Program-made: the position numbers and the translations under genes
The notes under the pieces: model-generated
What the model was told of the DNA's origin: nothing
Database searches by the model: none
The model's input: the letters and a program-made list of their open reading frames with translations, nothing else
DNA from: Halichondria panicea
Lineage: Eukaryota; Porifera; Demospongiae; Suberitida; Halichondriidae
Reading direction: 5' to 3'
Assembly (NCBI RefSeq): GCF_963675165.1
Contig: NC_087380.1
Coordinates: 4,896,571 to 4,960,570 of the forward strand
DNA: 64,000 nt
Part shown: positions 1 through 8,829 of the stretch, in pieces
Position numbering within the stretch: position 1 is the stretch's first letter
Layout: the number at the start of each line of letters is the position of its first letter

Positions 1-668
1 GTAATACTAAATCTTCACCGCTCGCATTTTTACAAAACTTTGTTTTGCAATTTGTACTTCATAAAAACCCTAGCTCTTAACATTGACACCTCATGCAGTT
101 CCTAAGAATGCACCAGATGCGATATCAGACAGTCTAAAAACAAATGTTCCTTGGGAAGAATACCCCTAGACCCCCCTAGATGGCAGCACACAGATATCCG
201 GCTTGCCCCCCCTATCAATTTTTTCTGTATCAAAAGCCTAGCATATACTCTTGCTAATAGTCTTTCCGCGAAAGTTTATACCCTCGAAATATCCCCGGCT
301 ATACGGTATGCCATAGATTGAACTTGAAACTCTTCCGTGTAGTTGCTTAGTGGTTTAAATGTTGTCACAGTTGATAGAAGTGTTGTTGTTTAGGCTCAGT
401 GTGAATGCTGCAACCTTTCAATCGCCTTTCTGCAATAATTAAGTTTGTCTGTTATTTGTAGTTTTAAAGTTTCTGTTTTCTTACATTTGAATGTTGGTGC
501 TTGTCGCTGTGTTCACCCAACTTGTAAGTAGTCAGCACGTACACACGTTGGCATTTAAACTCTTCAAGTAATTGTTGACAATGGGGTATCGTAACAACAT
601 AACAAAGTCCCGGCCAACGCTTAAGTTATGACTTATGGAAAGAACTTGTGTTGATTGAACTGTTCACC

Positions 669-789
669 TTAACGCGGTAGAGGAAGTATGACATGCATGA
701 GCAATTAGGCTTGATTAATGCTGAGTCAGCTAATCAAGTCTTATAATTAGACAATGCTCCTGCGTGTCGTACCTCCTCTGTTAACGTGG
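669..789. mobile_element. ~103-bp MITE with 9-bp target-site duplication
   Basis: The element runs 678-780. Its left end reads TAGAGGAAGTATGACATGCA and its right end is the imperfect inverse, finishing in TGTCGTACCTCCTCTG; the middle is also palindromic around GCTGAGTCAGC. It is bounded by TTAACGCGG (669-677) and TTAACGTGG (781-789), a 9-bp duplication with one mismatch. The AGAGGAGG-type terminus and 9-bp duplication match the larger element at 34691-36476, so they look like one family mobilised by one transposase. A Mutator-like enzyme is suggested by the 9-bp duplication, but no transposase is present in the window. Confidence 0.75.
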
Positions 790-925
790 TAGGCATAGAT
801 TTTTGAGCGTGTTATTTGCAATGGATATTCAAGTCAACATTTCAAGTGCGAAGTATCTTTATAGCTTAATCAAATAGAGCTGAGTTTAAGCTTCAAAATG
901 ATACCAAGATGGCCTAGCGCTTCGA

Positions 926-1735
926 GAATGAAAGCACCGTGGGTGCTGATGCCTCGGTGGAGGTGCCAAAGCTACATAACATAAAACTACTAAAGTCTAT
1001 ATTTGTGTTGAGTTTGACCTTCATAAAGTTATCATAACTTTGTCATACTTCACTGAAATTCAAAGTTTCATATATACCATTGGATTCCTTGTTAAAAAGC
1101 GCTTCTCCTATATGCTGTAGAGCTAGTAAGCTCCAACCAGCTAAAAGTTAGTATTTTCCATGTAGACGTCCCAGGCATACTTGTCCACCACATAAAGCAT
1201 AAATGAAGCCATAATTGACCACATAAATTCCGGGGTTGAACTCAATGCAAATAGACTTCCACCACATAAAGCATAAATGAAGCCATAATTGACCACATAA
1301 ATTCCGGGGTTGAACTCAATGCAAATAGACTTTAATATACACACATTGATTATTATGAACATTTTTAATTTTGCTGCATGCAGAATCACAGGAAAACTCA
1401 AAGAGTGGGTAATGATCGACCATGATTGTTGTTAAAAACGATTGATACCAAAAGTTCAAGTCTAAAATTAATGGCTGCAAGTCAGCAGAGTTTTGCAGCT
1501 CTCTTCGCACTCTTGCAGCTACCAATAGCTAGTGTTCTAGTGCAGAGCTCACTGCTAAGTAGAGTAGCAACACTCGGTGAACAAGTTTTGTTACGGACTC
1601 TTCTGAAAAGGCTCCGATGGCATTCCAAGTAAGCAAAACTATCAAGAACGAAGCTTTATTTTGCAAGTCCACAAATACGAATCCAAGAAAGCATGACTAG
1701 AAACTTTTACTTGCATTTCATTGATCCTTGAGCAG
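926..1735. repeat. Interspersed repeat R1 (ATGCCTCG end, internal CA/TG tract)
   Basis: This block shares long stretches with 63515-64000 (same orientation) and 40735-41470 (opposite orientation). Shared landmarks are the end GCTGATGCCTCGGTGGAG, the segment GTGGGTAATGATCGACCATG, and GCAGCTCTCTTC..CTCTTGCAGCT. The copy runs into a CA microsatellite at its right end (about 1750-1770), as in the copy at 40735 where the other terminus follows the microsatellite. A 74-bp tandem duplication interrupts it. No coding potential is seen; it behaves as a non-autonomous interspersed repeat. Confidence 0.65.
1185..1332. repeat. 74-bp tandem duplication
   Basis: The unit beginning CCACCACATAAAGCATAAAT occurs at 1185 and again at 1259, an exact 74-bp period, giving two virtually identical head-to-tail copies. 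The identity suggests a recent event, or possibly an assembly duplication. It makes an apparent minus-strand open frame with repeated peptide, which I do not regard as a gene. Confidence 0.85.
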
Positions 1736-2057
1736 CTGTAACAGTCTACACACACACACACACACAAACACACTATCGTGTACCTCGCTTGCGCATGCGC
1801 ACCGGGGCATAATAAATGTCTTCATATAAAAGATAGTCAGTGTGTAAGGGCCAAAACTTTGCAGGAATGCAGATAGAATAAAAGTATAGCTTTGGAGTGA
1901 TTAATAGTCTTCTATGAAATGTGTCTATAAAAGGCGTCTGTAACACTTTTAAGTAAAAAAAAAAACAGAGCACCATCACCAGCTCTCTTTTTATTACTCA
2001 TTCCGTATTCCGTTCCACATTCCAGCTTTTACACTAACCCATTAAAAACCGATAATT

Positions 2058-2410
2058 ATGCCTCGAGGCGTAGCCGCATGAGGGATACGGTTAAGCTGTG
2101 TGAGTGTGTGTGTGTCTGTTTCAGCTGTAACTTCTCAACGGTTGCAATGTGACGAAAACTAACGGCTTCTAGCCACGTTCTCTTGGATTAGCAAACTAAA
2201 CCTTCTTTCTCGAGTTATGGCTAGTTTGACTCACATTGAAGGCTGTTGCAGTCTCTTCAGATTCTTTCATAGCATCATCTGTTCGCACAAACTTTCTAGT
2301 ATAGTATTCAGCTTATGAGTTAGCCTTGCACTAAAGTGCTAGCTGCAAGAGTCAGAAAGAGCTGCTAAAGAGGCTAGCTATTTTAGTAGCCACTATTAAC
2401 TGTGGACACC
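2058..2410. repeat. Interspersed repeat R1, GCCTCGAGGCGTAGCC end
   Basis: Starts with TTATGCCTCGAGGCGTAGCC, followed by a TG-rich tract, the segment AACTTCTCAACGGTTGCAAT and GTTATGGCTAGTTTGACTCA. The same order recurs at 52684-53060 with very high similarity and, more diverged, at 40735-41200. Reverse-oriented fragments occur at about 17095-17262. It is the opposite end of the same repeat family as 926-1735. Confidence 0.7.
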
Positions 2411-2932
2411 CCTTTCTTGTAAAACAATCAAAGCACATTGCAAATTATTTACCTCCTAGTGAAAGCAAAAACATGGCGAGAGGCATTAGCAAACGCACTC
2501 TTGCAACATTCGTTTCATCTATTATGACATTGTGTGATGCACCTCGTGCCTTTTCTTATAGATAGAAGAGTTAATAAAAGTGGTCATTGTCCTGCATGCT
2601 AGCTGCCTGTACCTATGCTACTAGTATGCCTTTACTAGTGTCCACCAAGATTATGGTCAAGGCAGCTGTATATAAGGTGGTAGTATAATACCTCAATTTT
2701 TAATTATTTTACACACTAAGATGTAAAGAGGCGAGGCAGGAAGTTTTCACCCCACCCATTTCATTGATATGCCTGAGTAACAAGTGATTTACCCCTAGTC
2801 CTAATAATGGCTTTGCTTCCCATTGCAATTTAACACCTGTGAAGTATGTTGTCGTAGGTAACCCATTGTTAGTGACAGTTATAATTATGCTATAATTCTA
2901 TTGACTATCACAAGTGTCTCTGCCTTCTCACA

Positions 2933-4399
2933 ATGGTTGCTGGTGTTCACCAAATCCAAATTTTATTAGTTTTATCCATTATTATTGGACTAAATGGAAA
3001 CTCAGTGGAGCCTTCATGTTCTAAAATGGATGCTGATGTGTTGATTCTAGGAGCTGGGATGGCAGGAATCAGTGCTGCTAAAACTCTCAGTGATGCTGGG
3101 GTAAAGAACCTCATTATTCTTGAAGGGAGAAGTGAAATAGGAGGCAGAATTCGAAGTGAGGTTTTGGAGGCGACTGGTGTACGAGTAGAGCTTGGAGCTA
3201 ACTGGATAGAGGATCTTGATCCTAATAATCTAAACTCCCATCCTCTTTGGCAATTGGCCAAACAGTGTGGGGGTTTGGCTGGTAACTTTCAAGATGGTGT
3301 AATATTTGGACCTATTCATGCTTTTGATGACCATAAAAGGAATCTAACTGCAAACAGTACATTCTTGTCACGTTTGAATCATTGGGAAAATGTCGGTCAT
3401 GACATCAAATCATACCTTACGAATGCAACTAAGAATCATGATCATCTTTTAGACGTTTCCGCTCGTCAGGCACTGCAGCAGTTTGGATGGGTTCCAGAAA
3501 CCGCAATTGATAAAGCTATTGAATGGTTAGGATTTGACTGGGAATGTGCATGTCCTCCTGAGAATGGCTCTTTTCTGTTCAGCTTTCCGATGTCCCGTGA
3601 CTACATGTACTTCGTTACAGATCAAAAGCAAGGATATGTGAAGCTCGTCCATTGCCTTGCAGACAGCTTTTTATCGCCTCTTGACAATCGTCTTCATCTT
3701 GGTAGTACTGTCCAGGAAGTTAAGTGGTACTCTGGTGACCAGTGTGTGTGTGTAACTACTATCGAGAGTGGAGTAAATAAGGAGTATTGTGCTGCTTCAG
3801 CTGTGTTGACATTTGCTATCGGAGTTCTCAAAAGTGATCATGTTGTGTTCAACCCCCCACTACCAAGCCCGAAGCTAGAGGCTATTTCCAAGATTGGGGA
3901 TGGATACTACCTGAAACTTTTTGTAGAGTTTAGTGAAGTATTTTGGGACAAAGACAAAGTTCCAACTATTTTACATGTCAGCTCCAACAAAGGTTATTAT
4001 GCCCACTTTCAGTCACTGGCACAGAACTTACCTGGAAATCCACCTATTCTTATCGCCACCTTAATTGGAGAATATGCCATTAAAGCATACACACTATCAA
4101 ATTCCCAAATCAAATCTCAAGTCACCGAAGTTCTCAGAAATATATTTGGTCCTTCTGTTCCAGAGCCGATAGCTATTACGGTTCCCGATTGGGGTGTCAA
4201 CTCATTGTATAATGGCATGTACAGTTATCGGTCGTATGGATTCACCCAATCAGACCTCGATGCCCTACGAATTAATGCTGGCTCTCTATACTTTGCTGGT
4301 GAGGCACTTGTCAATGATGGCGAGTACGGTTTTGTACACAGTGCACTGAAGTCTGGCATTGAAACTGCTGAGGAGATTCTAAAAAGAGGTCATGTTTGA
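2933..4399 (+). CDS. Secreted FAD-dependent polyamine/amine oxidase
   Basis: An intact, intronless 488-residue flavin amine oxidase. The first ~24 residues (ATG at 2933) form a hydrophobic signal peptide (IQILLVLSIIIGL), so the enzyme is probably secreted or lumenal. The dinucleotide-binding motif DVLILGAGMAGISAAKTL follows at about residues 35-52, then an acidic ribose-binding position and GGRIRSE (about 71-77). The C-terminal FAD-binding block is LYFAGEALVNDGEYGFVHSA (about residues 451-470). A lysine in YYLKLFVEF (about 324-332) sits where amine oxidases carry the flavin-proximal lysine. The family oxidises polyamines or other amines, producing aldehyde and hydrogen peroxide; length and N-terminal signal resemble plant-type and invertebrate secreted polyamine oxidases more than monoamine oxidases or LSD1. 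Substrate cannot be told from sequence. Several N-glycosylation sequons (NLT, NST, NAT) fit secretion. Followed 365 bases later by another intronless gene on the same strand. Confidence 0.9.
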   Translation: MVAGVHQIQILLVLSIIIGLNGNSVEPSCSKMDADVLILGAGMAGISAAKTLSDAGVKNLIILEGRSEIGGRIRSEVLEATGVRVELGANWIEDLDPNNLNSHPLWQLAKQCGGLAGNFQDGVIFGPIHAFDDHKRNLTANSTFLSRLNHWENVGHDIKSYLTNATKNHDHLLDVSARQALQQFGWVPETAIDKAIEWLGFDWECACPPENGSFLFSFPMSRDYMYFVTDQKQGYVKLVHCLADSFLSPLDNRLHLGSTVQEVKWYSGDQCVCVTTIESGVNKEYCAASAVLTFAIGVLKSDHVVFNPPLPSPKLEAISKIGDGYYLKLFVEFSEVFWDKDKVPTILHVSSNKGYYAHFQSLAQNLPGNPPILIATLIGEYAIKAYTLSNSQIKSQVTEVLRNIFGPSVPEPIAITVPDWGVNSLYNGMYSYRSYGFTQSDLDALRINAGSLYFAGEALVNDGEYGFVHSALKSGIETAEEILKRGHV

Positions 4400-4763
4400 T
4401 CTCACAGCTTCGTTGCTTTGTCATGTGAAATTGTGTATTTAATTTGCTTTCCTTGTGTTGCATGTTGCTTACATGTACATGTACTATAATTACTGTACGA
4501 TCAATGGTCAAGTTAAATTGTTAGCTCTAGTGACCTGTTAGCAGTCAACCAAACTTGGCTTTTGTTATGTTATCAATTTTTGTGATAAGATTTAATTAAC
4601 ACATTAGGGATCTACCCTGGTGGGGTGACTTTTGCAAAACATGTGAGTCAGCAGATTTAGTGATCTAGAGCATGCAATACACTCAGCATGTGAATTAATG
4701 CTGCATGTAGGTAGAAATCTATTGTTATAGACAGTTGTTTTGAACAGTGTGAATGACTTCTCT

Positions 4764-6008
4764 ATGTCTCAAGCGGAGTTGGACAGAGTAAGCGTGTGTC
4801 CTAGTAAATGTTATCTGTCAGGAGATGGCCATTGGAGGGCTACCATCTCTAGACCAGCGTATTTCAGTCTCCATTTGGTAGCAATTGATGGATCTCCATA
4901 TGTAGAGCCTGTCCCCCCCAGAGATATATCCTGTCAACTTGTTTCCACAGTTAATGGCCGGACAAAGTACGTCCGACCACGGCTTGTCACTATTAAAGCG
5001 AGATCCCAATACGAGTTTTCATACACAATGACACACACTTCTCCTGAGGCTACATTGTTCATCAAGGTAAATGGGGACGATGTGGCAGGCTGCCCTTGCT
5101 CTGTTGCATTGAGTGTGCCTATAGCACTCCATGCTATAAACTCTGGGCCAGTGGAGGTGATGGGAGATTTAGACTCACCGTATGCCATTGCTGTACAAAG
5201 TGACCGGAAGAGAGTTGTTACAGAGTGTGATAAAGTATGCATATACGATCATGATGGTGTTAAAGAAATAACAATAGGATCGAAAGGGGGAAGCTCTGGG
5301 CAGTTTAACTACCCACATGGGATCACTGTGGATGCTACTGACAATATGTACGTTGCAGATTCAGGCAACCACAGGATTCAGAAGTTTTCTAAGTCTGGCG
5401 AGTTTTTAGCATCAGTTGGTCAAGAAGGCAAGAAAACATTGCAGTTTAAGAATCCTCAAGGTGTTTTTATCGATGTCATCACACGGAAAATATTTGTAGC
5501 AGACACTGGAAATCACAGATTGCAAGTACTTCATAATGACTTATCGTTTTCGCATGTATTTGGTAAGAAAGGAAGTGGACCAGGCCATTTCAATCACCCC
5601 AGCGATGTGTGCGTGTCACTTACTAGCTTTGTCTATGTTGCCGACACGGACAATAATCGAATACAGGTACTAAATGTAGATGGCAGCTTTGTGAGACTGT
5701 TTGGACATGTAGGTAGCCCTGAGCGATGCTTAGATAAACCACTGGGGATAGCTGTGGATTGTATGGACACTGCAATTGTCACAAGCTCATTAAATCATCG
5801 TGTGTTCATTTTTGATCCTCACGGAAATATCCTGCTCATTCTTGGTAAAAGAGGAGATTTTGGACAGTTGAGGCGAAGTCAGTGCAGAGAGCTAATGTGT
5901 GGAGGTGGTGTTGGGGAGTATAGTGTGCCAACAGGTGTGACCATCGATACTGGTGGATTTGTTTATGTTATAGATAGGATAAACAAACGTATGCAGATGT
6001 ATCTGTGA
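4764..6008 (+). CDS. Filamin-domain / NHL-repeat protein (TRIM-NHL-like, no RING)
   Basis: An intronless protein of about 414 residues. The frame opens earlier, but the first ATG is at 4764 (MSQAELDRVS). Residues ~1-125 resemble a single filamin/ABP280 repeat (GDGHWRATISRPAYFSLHLV.. ending CPCSVALSV). The rest is about six NHL blades, with signatures such as FNYPHGITVDATDNMYVADS, GNHRIQKF, FKNPQGVFIDV, VADTGNHRLQVL and VADTDNNRIQVL, forming a six-bladed propeller. Filamin-NHL is the C-terminal half of TRIM2/TRIM3/TRIM71-type proteins; here the RING, B-box and coiled coil are absent, and no exon encoding them is seen upstream, so it cannot be assumed to be a ubiquitin ligase. NHL propellers bind RNA or protein. 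The absence of introns suggests a retrocopy or an expanded single-exon family. Nearest canonical poly(A) signal AATAAA is at 6581. Confidence 0.85.
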   Translation: MSQAELDRVSVCPSKCYLSGDGHWRATISRPAYFSLHLVAIDGSPYVEPVPPRDISCQLVSTVNGRTKYVRPRLVTIKARSQYEFSYTMTHTSPEATLFIKVNGDDVAGCPCSVALSVPIALHAINSGPVEVMGDLDSPYAIAVQSDRKRVVTECDKVCIYDHDGVKEITIGSKGGSSGQFNYPHGITVDATDNMYVADSGNHRIQKFSKSGEFLASVGQEGKKTLQFKNPQGVFIDVITRKIFVADTGNHRLQVLHNDLSFSHVFGKKGSGPGHFNHPSDVCVSLTSFVYVADTDNNRIQVLNVDGSFVRLFGHVGSPERCLDKPLGIAVDCMDTAIVTSSLNHRVFIFDPHGNILLILGKRGDFGQLRRSQCRELMCGGGVGEYSVPTGVTIDTGGFVYVIDRINKRMQMYL

Positions 6009-6675
6009 CGGCTGGTCGGTCGCTTTTGTCAATGAGGTATGCAGGGTATTTATTATCATTCTCTGGTACATTGTTATACCTGTATGCCATGGTTATAGAG
6101 AAGTAAGTTTTGTAACAAACCTCGTGAAGACGCATTAACCATCAACCTGCCAGTGTGCACTTGCCAATATGCTAAGTTAGGTATGGAATGCTAGGCAAAA
6201 CGCGTTTTGACTCTAATAATTATTATACTTAATATCAAAGTTTGTTTTCATAGTGGTCCCCAGCTCCCAGGGGAGGTATGACAGGAAGTGGTGTCAAAGT
6301 ACGTGTATGTTTAGCATCGAATCCAAATCACCCTTTAGTTCAGGTTTATTATCGCTGTAGGCCACACAGAAGGAACAAACATTGTCAAGTATATAGTGTT
6401 GTACATAAATAGCAAGGCTAATTGTAGCTTCTCTGTATTCTAAATGAGTGAATATCTCGTCAGTTCACCTCGATATCAACGATTTAGTGTATGAAAGATC
6501 TAGGGTCGAATTATTATATCCCCAATCTTTGTAGAATGACTTCATTCTGATAAGCAGTAAGGTACATAATGTACATGGAGAATAAATGTAAAGTCGACAA
6601 GAATTATAAACTAGATCACGTGTTGTGTCGGACCTCCTCTGTGTCCCTCCATGTTTGAATCTTGGTAGAACTACT

Positions 6676-6899
6676 CAGCAGGAGGCCGTAACCACTTGAC
6701 CTTAGCTAATTGAGGTCATTAATTGCAAACTATCCAATTTTGCTCAGAAGCAGGCGTAAAATTCTGTGCTTTTATGATCTCGAACTCGAGGCTAGCACAA
6801 GAGCAAGGACTTGTATCTCAGCTTTTTGCGAAAATATAGGGTGCAGAAAACCAATTAGTGACCTTTTTAGCTAAGGTCAAGTGGTTCCAGCCTCCTCTG
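6676..6899. mobile_element. ~224-bp MITE, CAG(C)AGGAGG family
   Basis: The left end reads CAGCAGGAGGCCGTAACCAC then TTGACCTTAGCTAATTGAGG. The right end carries the inverse (CCTTTTTAGCTAAGGTCAAG then TGGTTCCAGCCTCCTCTG). Arms of ~45 bp surround an AT-rich core. The same terminus recurs as a solo end at about 34310-34343. No clean target duplication is visible, so the exact boundaries are uncertain. Confidence 0.65.
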
Positions 6900-7586
6900 G
6901 TAGTTACCGTACTTAGCGTGAGCCTCAAAAAGCATTTCATGCATTGAATACATTTCGTAGGTTGACTGCTTACCGGAAACGGAAGCACTCCCAGGTCACG
7001 CCTTCCATCTTCGTTTAATTTTAATTAACGAAAAATGTTCGTGACTCTCAAAAATGTCGCGCTGTACGGTAGTATACTGTTCCTAATCGTAAACATGTTC
7101 CACAAATTCTCTATTTGAACATTTGGTAGTAACTACTAGCTGTTGCTAATCGGAAGCATTGTTATTCCACAACTTATATGATATATAAATATGCTCAGTG
7201 AGGCTGCCTCTACATTTGTACAGTTTCCACATCCTTGATGCTAGTTTGTATGAAGGGATTGCATTCAATGCCTGTGTAGGTGTTGGAGGAAGTAGAAGTG
7301 TGGGAGAGTATGGCCAGGAAAGGAAAGGGCCACCTATTTCGTTGCTACAAGGTCAAGCTCAGCTTCCTGCCATCCCAATACTACAAGGTCAGACTTATAA
7401 ATATTGAGTGATGGATATAATTATGATCACACTAACAGTGTACTAAAGTTATCTGGTCAATCGGTCACACTTTTTACAACAGTGCAATAAAAATTCAGCT
7501 TAGCTTTTTAGCTCTTTGTGCTGTTGATCTTGTTAGTAGAGAGTTCTTCAAGTAAGGGTATGGATTATGCAGCTGACTAAATAATA

Positions 7587-7724
7587 GTTAGACACTGTTT
7601 TGAAAGTGTCTACGTGATTTAGGAGCCTAAGGCACTGCTTTAGTATCCCAAGCGAGGGTGCTACAAGTGCCTGACGGCTTCTAAATCACATGAACACCAA
7701 CAAAACAACAAAACAGTGTCTAAC
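7587..7724. mobile_element. 138-bp MITE, GTTAGACACTGTTTTG ends
   Basis: Perfect 16-bp terminal inverted repeats: GTTAGACACTGTTTTG at 7587-7602 and CAAAACAGTGTCTAAC ending at 7724, with further palindromic matches inside (GTGATTTAGGAGCC versus GGCTTCTAAATCAC). A diverged relative begins near 28300 in the midnolin intron (TTAGACACTGTTTAGG). Non-coding and non-autonomous. Confidence 0.75.
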
Positions 7725-8829
7725 TCATTTAGATACTTGTGCACATGCGAAAGAACGTTAATTTTTAGGTAGTTGCAGAGCTAAAAGCTCTGGTACTGTA
7801 GGTACATGTAAGCTGCAATTAGTACATTAATTGAAGTGTGGGCGGACCTATAATTATATCAGCAATAATTGAACGTCCCAGGTCTAGACCCAGTCCTTAA
7901 CACACCTGCAGAGGAGATTGGTCATGATCATTAGGTAGTCTTCTTATTTGTAGCCTTTATACTAGTATACGGAGGCAGTAATTACGATTAGAATTTTGAA
8001 AGTGGTACCGTGCCCTCGCGAAATAAGCCTATCTTGAATAAACGCCCATCCTATCGTTTGCTTCAAACTTCTTGCACAAGAGTATTTTGACTCGATTATA
8101 CGCCCACCCAGAATGAAGAGTTTAAGCATGTGCAGTAGCTAAATGCCACATGTTTAGTATTAGTTTTAGTGAAGAAAGCAAGTTTTATACTCCTTGCTGG
8201 ACCTAGATCAGACATGTAAGTTTCTCTGTGTGGATCTGTTTGCCCTTGAAGATGTATTATGCAGGGAACAACTAGTCGTATATGCAGAGACTTAGAAAGG
8301 GAACAATTAACACAAATCTGAGAACAAAGTCATCACTTAGGCCAATTTTGCAGATTACTTGCCTTGGTTTTCTGAAACAAAGTACCTGATAGCTCTGTAC
8401 GAGTATGACCTACCATCCTTTGGGAAGTTCCTGCTGCTACGTATATCTGATTAGCAACGAATGGAGTCAGAGTCCACTTTTTCATGTTCATTCTTATCAT
8501 CATACTCGCATATACTCATGCATTAGGTTATAACATTGTTGTTGTCAATGAAATGTTCATACTATGTATTGAAATGAAATACAATGTAGTTAGAACCTAC
8601 TAATTGTGCTATGCTGTGCACATGTGTGTATATAGAGATGCACTAGAAATTGTTTGCTGTGGAGTTACATTAATTGTCCCTAATTTATCGTCACACTTTC
8701 ATTGGACTGTTGGCCAAATTTTAATTGTGAACCACCTAACCGTAATTATGTACTTTGACTCTTGGTTTGATATTGTTGTTGACAAACTCATGCATTCCTT
8801 TTCCCTTCATAATTGACACCCCCACACAG

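Larger units (their letters stand above)
1..2932. other. Intergenic, repeat-rich
   Basis: No convincing gene is visible; the open frames here are short and lack homology. The stretch holds a ~103-bp inverted-repeat element with a 9-bp target duplication (678-780), a decayed end of the TATAGCGGG MITE family (about 245-305), two copies of the ATGCCTCG-ended microsatellite-bearing repeat (about 926-1735 and 2058-2410) and a 74-bp tandem duplication (1185-1332). The amine-oxidase promoter must lie in the last few hundred bases, but no TATA box or initiator stands out. Confidence 0.7.
6009..8829. other. Intergenic or large-intron sequence with MITEs
   Basis: No exon could be recognised. I looked here specifically for the RPA1 exon that should precede 8830 and did not find one. 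The stretch contains a CAGAGGAGG-type inverted-repeat element (6676-6899), a 138-bp MITE (7587-7724) and a solo CCTCCTCTG-type end near 6645. A short open frame at 7198-7407 has no recognisable homology and is not called. Confidence 0.6.

Noticed and set aside
7198-7407. 69-codon plus-strand frame with GVGEYGQ-like sequence
   Set aside because: It is not a missing NHL blade or RPA1 exon and has no donor or acceptor in phase.
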